64,000 bases of DNA, taken from Varibaculum massiliense (GTDB lineage Bacteria; Actinomycetota; Actinomycetes; Actinomycetales; Actinomycetaceae). The stretch spans positions 1,550,001 through 1,614,000 of the forward strand of contig NZ_FNWI01000004.1 of NCBI RefSeq assembly GCF_900106855.1, given 5' to 3'. The stretch's first letter is position 1. Each line of letters opens with the position of its first letter. Shown one piece after another: positions 58,946-64,000 of the stretch. The notes beneath the pieces were generated by a model. It saw only the letters and a program-made list of their open reading frames with translations. It searched no databases and was not told the origin of the DNA. The translations under genes and the position numbers were made by a program.

Positions 58946-60133
58946 ATGCCCGTAAAAACTACCCATGTGGGTTCCCTGCCGCGAACTCCGCAGCTTTTAG
59001 AAGCCAATAACCTGCTATCCGCCGGGAAAATCAGCCCCCAAGATTTCGAAGAAGTGATCGAACGCGCCTCCGCGGAAGTGGTGGCCAAGCAACGCGAAAT
59101 CGGGATCGATATCGTTAACGAGGGCGAGTACGGCCACATCACCTCGGGAGCAGTCGACTATGGCGCCTGGTGGAACTATTCCTTCTCCCGCCTAGGGGGA
59201 CTTACCCAAACCGATGAGGATCGCTGGGCTAAAACCGAGGTTATTCGCTCTGAACCCGGTAACATTCGGCTCACCACCTTCACTGATCGACGTGACCGCA
59301 ACCTGTTCCGGGAAGCTTATGAGGATCCGGATTCGGGAGTCCTCGGCAACCGCAACTCCGTCGGCAACCCGGTAATTACTGGTCCACTGAGCTATATCGG
59401 GGCCGAGGCTGCCCGCCGAGATGTAAATCTGCTGCTCAAAGGGCTGCAAGCTAATGGTTTAGATGCTTCCTCCGGTTTTATTGCCGCCCTGTCGCCCGGA
59501 TCTTGTGCGCGGGTAGATAACCGTTATTACCGCACCGATGAGGAAGTGGTTTGGGCATGCGCGGATGCGATGCGCCAAGAATACAAAATCATCACCGATG
59601 CCGGGCTCACGGTACAGATTGATGACCCCTCCATCGCAGAGTCTTGGGATCAGATCAACCCGGAGCCTTCGCTAGAGGACTACAAAAAGTTCATCGGGGT
59701 GCGTATCGAGGCTCTGAACTGGGCGTTAAAAGACATTCCCACTGAACTTACTCGGTTCCATGTATGTTGGGGTTCTTGGCACGGCCCGCACACCACCGAT
59801 ATTCCCTTCGCCGATATTGTGGAGGACGTGTTGCGGGTAGATGCCAAAGGCTACACTTTTGAAGCCTCCTCCCCGCGCCATGCCCACGAATGGCGCATCT
59901 GGCACGAATACCAATTGCCGGCGGACAAGGTGCTAATCCCGGGCGTGGTTTGCCACTCTACTAATGTGGTGGAGCATCCACAGCTGGTAGCCGATAGGTT
60001 GTCGCGCTTCGTGGCGGCAGTCGGCCCCGAGCGGGTAATTGGTTCTACCGACTGCGGCCTGGGCGGGCGCCTACATTCTTCGATTGCCTGGGCGAAACTG
60101 CAATCCCTGGTGGACGGGGCGCGCCTGGTTTAG
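58946..60133 (+). CDS. MetE-like cobalamin-independent methionine synthase family protein
   Basis: A 395-residue protein of the MetE C-terminal (Meth_synt_2) family. It begins TTHVGSLPRTPQLLE. Zinc ligands of the family are seen in RFHVCWGSWHGPH (His and Cys), the Glu of FEASSPRHAHEW and the Cys of GSTDCGLGGR. No N-terminal MetE half is present, so it cannot be full-length MetE; single-domain relatives use other methyl donors, include epoxyalkane:CoM transferases, or are of unknown role. It lies between lysS and manA. manA begins 19 bases after the stop. The substrate cannot be named from sequence. Confidence 0.88.
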   Translation: MPVKTTHVGSLPRTPQLLEANNLLSAGKISPQDFEEVIERASAEVVAKQREIGIDIVNEGEYGHITSGAVDYGAWWNYSFSRLGGLTQTDEDRWAKTEVIRSEPGNIRLTTFTDRRDRNLFREAYEDPDSGVLGNRNSVGNPVITGPLSYIGAEAARRDVNLLLKGLQANGLDASSGFIAALSPGSCARVDNRYYRTDEEVVWACADAMRQEYKIITDAGLTVQIDDPSIAESWDQINPEPSLEDYKKFIGVRIEALNWALKDIPTELTRFHVCWGSWHGPHTTDIPFADIVEDVLRVDAKGYTFEASSPRHAHEWRIWHEYQLPADKVLIPGVVCHSTNVVEHPQLVADRLSRFVAAVGPERVIGSTDCGLGGRLHSSIAWAKLQSLVDGARLV

Positions 60134-60152
60134 GACAGGAAAGGTTCGTAAA

Positions 60153-61337
60153 GTGCTGAGGCTTTCCGGGGCGGTCAAAGACTATGCTTGGGGATCTCCC
60201 CGCGCTATCAGTGATTTTACCGGGATTGAATTTGGCGGCCAGCGGGTGGCCGAGCTGTGGTTTGGAGCCCATAATGGGGCACAGACCCTAGCGGGAGGAA
60301 ACCCGCTTTCGGAAGTAATCGCCGCCGATCCTGCCCGGATTTTAGGGGCGGACGTTTCGGCGCGCTTTGACGGACAACTGCCGTTCTTACTGAAACTAAT
60401 CGCTCCCGAGCAGCCGCTATCTTTGCAAGTGCATCCGGGTAAAGAACTGGCGGAGGTGGGTTTTCAAGCGGAAGAAGAAGCTGGGATCCCCCGGAATAGT
60501 CCCCGGCGAAACTATCGAGATCGGAACCATAAACCAGAGATGATTTTCGCGCTTACCCCCTTCGAGGCGTTCGCCGGTTTTCGCGCGCCGCGTCGGGCTA
60601 TCGAGGTTTTAGAGAATCTAAATGCCCCCCTAGCGCGGGAAATGCTAGAGATTTTACGTGCTCACCCCGGCTATCGCGGTTTGCGGGCAGTAGCACGGAA
60701 GCTATTGGCGCCCCTGGACGAGGAACGTCAAATCCAAATAGAGGCGGTGATTACCGCTTGCCAAGACCGCCTAGATCGCGGCACCTCACCCTCGCTCAGG
60801 GTAGACCGGCAAGCAGTAGCCCTGGCGCGCACCTATCCGTCCGATCCCGGAGCAGTCTTATCTTTGCTGCTCAATCCGGTTACCTTGCGTCCTGGAGAGG
60901 CGTTATTCATCCCTACCGGGGCAGTGCACGCCTATGTTTCCGGTCTCGGTATTGAAGTCATGTCCTCCTCCGATAACGTGTTGCGCGCTGGGCTTACTCC
61001 CAAGCATATTGATGCTGGCGAAGCCCTACGCTGTATGGATTTTCACGGCGCACCCCCGGTGCGAATTGCTCCCGAAATGAATGGTCGCGGCACCGGGATC
61101 TACTATGCGCCAGTGGATGATTTCGAGCTGTCGGTATCGGATGTTAACGGAGAGGAATGGATTCCGATTCCCGGACGCGGACCTCGGATCCTACTGGGCA
61201 TCTCCGGAGATTTGGAAGTGGGGGTTGGTGGCTCCATAGAAACTATCCGCACTGGCGAAGCCCTTTTTATTTCCGCTGCCGAGGGTGCGGTGCGTGTGCG
61301 GGGAAACGGAAAACTAGCGCAAGCGGGAGTGCCGTAA
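60153..61337 (+). CDS. manA: Mannose-6-phosphate isomerase, class I
   Basis: A 394-residue zinc enzyme that interconverts fructose-6-P and mannose-6-P, supplying mannose for glycans and GDP-mannose. LSGAVKDYAWGSP at the N-terminus, LQVHPGKELAEVGF (QVHP, 92-95), HKPEMIFALTPFEAFAGFR and GEALFIPTGAVHAYVSGLGIEVM are typical, with the zinc ligands among Q, H, E and H of these motifs. The GTG at 60153 has GGAAAGG nine bases upstream; a longer frame from 60039 overlaps the MetE-like gene and is rejected. Its stop overlaps the next ATG by one base. The manA–TIGR03089–whiB2 order recalls the mycobacterial mannose/whiB2 region, and this window has an O-mannosyltransferase. Confidence 0.95.
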   Translation: MLRLSGAVKDYAWGSPRAISDFTGIEFGGQRVAELWFGAHNGAQTLAGGNPLSEVIAADPARILGADVSARFDGQLPFLLKLIAPEQPLSLQVHPGKELAEVGFQAEEEAGIPRNSPRRNYRDRNHKPEMIFALTPFEAFAGFRAPRRAIEVLENLNAPLAREMLEILRAHPGYRGLRAVARKLLAPLDEERQIQIEAVITACQDRLDRGTSPSLRVDRQAVALARTYPSDPGAVLSLLLNPVTLRPGEALFIPTGAVHAYVSGLGIEVMSSSDNVLRAGLTPKHIDAGEALRCMDFHGAPPVRIAPEMNGRGTGIYYAPVDDFELSVSDVNGEEWIPIPGRGPRILLGISGDLEVGVGGSIETIRTGEALFISAAEGAVRVRGNGKLAQAGVP

Positions 61338-62104
61338 TGGATGAAGAATATTCCTGGGATAACCACTGGGTGAGCGCCCTTGCCGGGATTCCTTCCCCCC
61401 GTCTTACCTGGTACGGCGAGGATCGCATAGAACTATCGGGACAAGTGGTCAGTAACTGGGTAATAAAAACCCAAAATCTTTTGGCCGGGGACCTAGCAGC
61501 CGAACCCGGAGGGGTTTTAGCTCTAGGATTAGGTTCTTCCTGGCGAGATCTGCTCTGGCGGATCGCAGGCTGGGGATTAGGGTTAACCGTTAAGAGCTTG
61601 GGGGAATCGACAGCTGCTAACCAGGAGCTAGCCTCCGATCCGGATTTAGTTGCTTGCGCGGTTACTGCCCCGGAAAGTGGAGCCTGTTTTCTAAAATCTG
61701 GAATCGAAACCTATCTGGTGAGTCCATCTCCGTTAGCTTGGCGCTACCCGGAGGCTTTACCTGCGGGATTCCTTGATGGAAACCGGGAAGTACTTTCTCA
61801 AGCTGACCAGTTGCTTTTTCCCTTACCTAACCAAACCAGCCCGATAGGCGATTCCTCTTTTGAAACATATGAAGATAGACGACTAATTCCTGATTTTTTT
61901 CGCTGGTGCGAACAGAACTGTCCGGGGCGTCGAATCCTAATCAAAGTAACCGCGGATTCGAATCCGCAAGCTTTAGCTCTAGTCATCGGGCAGATTTGGC
62001 GTTATCAGGGCGCTGCGGTCGTCCTAGAGCCAAATTGTGGTGAAATCGAGAAAATTTCTTCTCTAGAACACATAACCAAAGCTATTGAGCTTAACTGCAG
62101 GTAA
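61337..62104 (+). CDS. TIGR03089 family protein
   Basis: A 255-residue protein that resembles the N-terminal part of AMP-forming acyl ligases, in the actinobacterial TIGR03089 family. The matching stretch is RLTWYGEDRIELSGQVVSNWVIKTQNLL, then LALGLGSSWRDLLWRIAGWGLGL. The ATP loop of true ligases is missing, so it is unlikely to adenylate. In Mycobacterium the homologue lies close to an LCP gene, a rhamnosyltransferase and whiB2. The ATG at 61337 overlaps the manA stop. Its function is unknown. Confidence 0.8.
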   Translation: MDEEYSWDNHWVSALAGIPSPRLTWYGEDRIELSGQVVSNWVIKTQNLLAGDLAAEPGGVLALGLGSSWRDLLWRIAGWGLGLTVKSLGESTAANQELASDPDLVACAVTAPESGACFLKSGIETYLVSPSPLAWRYPEALPAGFLDGNREVLSQADQLLFPLPNQTSPIGDSSFETYEDRRLIPDFFRWCEQNCPGRRILIKVTADSNPQALALVIGQIWRYQGAAVVLEPNCGEIEKISSLEHITKAIELNCR

Positions 62105-62234
62105 AAGGTCTTTTATAGGCTTTAATGTGGACAGCAGTCTTAGGAAATCTATACCATTTTTTCGACTGACTTCCCCGAATGACACGCTTGTAGTTTATAC
62201 TCTTATAGAAACCTATTTTTGCGAGGAGAATAAT

Positions 62235-62528
62235 ATGTGGAACATATTTGGCGAGGGACCCATCTCGTCTAATCCGCAGTCCTGGCAAATTGGGCAGGAT
62301 GACCAAGGCCCCCTCTCCTGGCAAGAACAAGCGCTCTGTGCCCAAACCGACCCCGAAGCATTTTTCCCCGAAAAAGGTGGTTCTACTCGGGAAGCGAAAG
62401 CGGTTTGTGAACTGTGTGAAGTTCGCGATGAATGCCTCAGTTATGCCTTAGAAAACGATGAACGCTTCGGAATCTGGGGCGGCCTATCAGAGCGGGAACG
62501 GCGCAGACTGCGGCGCAACGTGGGTTAG
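62235..62528 (+). CDS. WhiB-family iron-sulfur transcriptional regulator, WhiB2-like
   Basis: A 97-residue regulator with four cluster ligands C35, C58, C61 and C67 (C-x22-C-x2-C-x5-C), then GIWGG (79-83) and a basic C-terminus (ERERRRLRRN). WhiB2/WhmD controls septation in Mycobacterium and Streptomyces; the mannose/TIGR03089/glycosyltransferase surroundings match that member. It probably binds a [4Fe-4S] cluster and partners with the primary sigma factor. The ATG at 62235 follows GAGGAG; a longer frame from 62085 is rejected. The 130-base gap before it holds its promoter. Confidence 0.93.
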   Translation: MWNIFGEGPISSNPQSWQIGQDDQGPLSWQEQALCAQTDPEAFFPEKGGSTREAKAVCELCEVRDECLSYALENDERFGIWGGLSERERRRLRRNVG

Positions 62529-62532
62529 TGCA

Positions 62533-64000
62533 GTGGCTCCCGCCCCTGAAACCCCTGCCGGTTACCGGCATCCCAGCGTCCAGGTTTTCGTGGTTACGCA
62601 GGGGCGTACCCCCCATCTGGAGCAAACCTTAAAAGCGCTGCGCGCCAGTCGTTACCCGATAACTTCGCTGGTGGTAGTGGATGCTGACCCCACCAGCGAC
62701 CTTACCCCCTCCCTTTTGCGTCCCTATGCCCCTTTGCACTACTCGCGGGTAACCGCCGCCAACCTGGGGCAAGCAGTCAGTGCTGCCCGGGCGGATAATC
62801 TGGAGGCCGTAGATTACCTGTGGCTGTTACATGACGATTCCGCCCCTGATGCCTCTTGCCTGGGGAAACTTGTCCAGGCGTTCGAGAATTCCACCACCTT
62901 GGGGATTGCCGGTCCGAAAGCCCTGGATTGGGATAAACCAGAAACCCTAGCCTCGGTGGGAATCCACGCCACGCGCGGCGGTGAGCGTCTCACCCCTTTC
63001 GACCCGGGCGAAGTCGACCAGGGGCAATATGACTCCATCAGTGACGTGCTGGCGGTAGGGACTGCGGGACTGCTAGTAAAAGCCCCGCTTTGGGATCGCT
63101 TGCGCGGGACAAATCTGCTGCTTAGTCCCTTTAACGAGGCTTTGGAACTGGGGCGCCGCGTACGCATGGCGGGCTACCGGGTTTGCCTGGTGCCGGCGGC
63201 ACGGATTTACCACGCTCAAGCCGGTATCTATAGGCTGCGTGAATATCTGCAGAATCAAAACTCTGCTGCTACTGACAGCGATAAGGAAACCGATAAAGCC
63301 AGGGGGAAGGGAAATATCCAGTCTCCCGAGACGACGGAGCAGGAGGATAAGCAAGGGGAAATTCCCCTGGACTCAGAGAAAAACCTGCAAACAGAGCAAT
63401 TTTCCTCACCGCCCGTCGCCACCAGTGATGCTGCAGCCTTCGTAGCTAAAGAAGATGGTTCTCTGGAAGAGAAAAATGATATCGGTGAAGCTGACGAGCA
63501 CGAGGAAACCAAAGGGGATAGCCAGTGGCAAGATCCGGACGAGCCCGTTCCTCACCAGCCGGTTTATGTTTATGATCCGGTTCCGGTCACGCCTTTGGCT
63601 GGTAAAGCTCCGCGGGAGAAGGAAAAATCCTGGACGGCGCGACGCGCGGACAGCTATATTTATCGCGCCCTAACTATTAACTCCCTGCTGCTGCCGCTGT
63701 GGATACTGTTTCTGCCTCTAAAATCGGTGATGCTAGCCCTGTATTGGGTACTGCGTTCGCAGGGACAGCGGGCAACGGTAGAGATAAACTCCGCTAACCG
63801 GGTGTGGGGGTCATTAGGAAAGATTCTTTCAGCGCGCCGGATCGGGCGGCGGCAATCCCAGATCTCCCGGCGCGAACTTGCCCGCCTGGAAGTACCGGCT
63901 AGCAGGGTACGGGAAAACCGCCGCCTGGTTCGGCGGGTAAATCGGGAACGAGGGCAGGCAGTTCTCAAACTGGGGACGGTAGCTAAAACCCAATTGGAAA
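62533..64000 (+). CDS. Family 2 glycosyltransferase, partial (runs off window)
   Basis: An open frame from GTG 62533 to the window end, at least 489 codons, without stop. The N-terminal GT-A domain (about residues 14-240) has VQVFVVTQGRTPHLEQTLKAL, the metal motif LLHDDSAPD near 98-106, LGIAGPKALDW and VGTAGLLVKAPLW. A low-complexity acidic segment of about 120 residues (about 240-360, Glu/Asp/Ser/Thr) then precedes a membrane segment (INSLLLPLWILFLPLKSVMLALYWVL, from about 380) and a basic region. Large membrane-bound GT2 enzymes beside whiB2 in Actinobacteria extend wall polysaccharide. Only the C-terminal remainder is missing. It starts five bases after the whiB2 stop. Confidence 0.85.
   Translation, partial: MAPAPETPAGYRHPSVQVFVVTQGRTPHLEQTLKALRASRYPITSLVVVDADPTSDLTPSLLRPYAPLHYSRVTAANLGQAVSAARADNLEAVDYLWLLHDDSAPDASCLGKLVQAFENSTTLGIAGPKALDWDKPETLASVGIHATRGGERLTPFDPGEVDQGQYDSISDVLAVGTAGLLVKAPLWDRLRGTNLLLSPFNEALELGRRVRMAGYRVCLVPAARIYHAQAGIYRLREYLQNQNSAATDSDKETDKARGKGNIQSPETTEQEDKQGEIPLDSEKNLQTEQFSSPPVATSDAAAFVAKEDGSLEEKNDIGEADEHEETKGDSQWQDPDEPVPHQPVYVYDPVPVTPLAGKAPREKEKSWTARRADSYIYRALTINSLLLPLWILFLPLKSVMLALYWVLRSQGQRATVEINSANRVWGSLGKILSARRIGRRQSQISRRELARLEVPASRVRENRRLVRRVNRERGQAVLKLGTVAKTQLE

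Noticed and set aside
60039-60152. N-terminal extension of manA
   Set aside because: It overlaps the conserved C-terminus of the MetE-like gene, and GTG 60153 has a good ribosome site where homologues begin.
61157-61336. N-terminal extension of the TIGR03089 gene
   Set aside because: It lies in another frame of manA; the ATG overlapping the manA stop fits the family start.

Overview
The window looks like chromosome of a moderate-GC Actinobacterium, most likely family Actinomycetaceae (Varibaculum, Winkia, Mobiluncus or a relative; the genus is a guess). The support is a WhiB regulator, a WXG100 protein, the eno–ftsB–DUF501–ppx order, the manA–TIGR03089–whiB2–glycosyltransferase order, an actinobacterial Rho with an Arg/Asp-rich insert, protein O-mannosyltransferase, LytR-CpsA-Psr proteins, a CIRCE-controlled groEL, and many genes whose -10 box sits 6-7 nt before the start codon (leaderless transcripts). 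No rRNA, tRNA, CRISPR array or insertion sequence was recognised. Layout, left half: a YeiH-type transporter (109-1170). A small defence patch follows (1576-5048): an MmeI-like restriction-modification enzyme whose frame is broken at a run of eight G, and a RelB/RelE toxin-antitoxin pair. Next is the aspartate-family block lysA–hom–thrC–thrB–rho (5244-12072), with two tandem inverted repeats before lysA. Then come a secreted barrel-domain protein, mfd, a lipoprotein, eno, ftsB, DUF501 and ppx, followed by O-mannosyltransferase divergent from rsmI, metG, a degenerate sialidase-like protein and pcrA/uvrD, ending at a strong bidirectional terminator (30037-30075) facing mdh. The cell-envelope stretch 31368-38763 has gtrA, an RCC1-repeat protein, galE, two LytR-CpsA-Psr proteins, ung and a LytR_C protein. 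groEL (39108-40739) has a CIRCE operator. From about 40.9 to 49.7 kb there is an accessory catabolic islet that spot-samples as more AT-rich than the core. It holds a TPI-like isomerase, an RpiB-like isomerase, an aldo/keto reductase, a DeoR regulator, a Tm-1-like (UPF0261) protein, a PEP-hydrolase-like TIM barrel, an amidohydrolase, a RuBisCO-like protein (RLP) and a metallo-beta-lactamase-fold enzyme. The RLP keeps the carbamylation Lys and one active-site Lys but lacks other RuBisCO residues. The paired TPI-like and RpiB-like isomerases are the ones that turn L-erythrulose-1-P into D-erythrose-4-P in erythritol/threitol pathways, so the RLP may feed a four-carbon sugar phosphate into them. 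This is the strongest candidate for an undescribed system here. The right end returns to core-like genes: WXG100, an HD-like protein, an OmpR-type two-component system, a divergent PanC, an LVRTG-anchored surface protein, lysS, a MetE-like enzyme, manA, TIGR03089, whiB2 and a family 2 glycosyltransferase that runs off the window.
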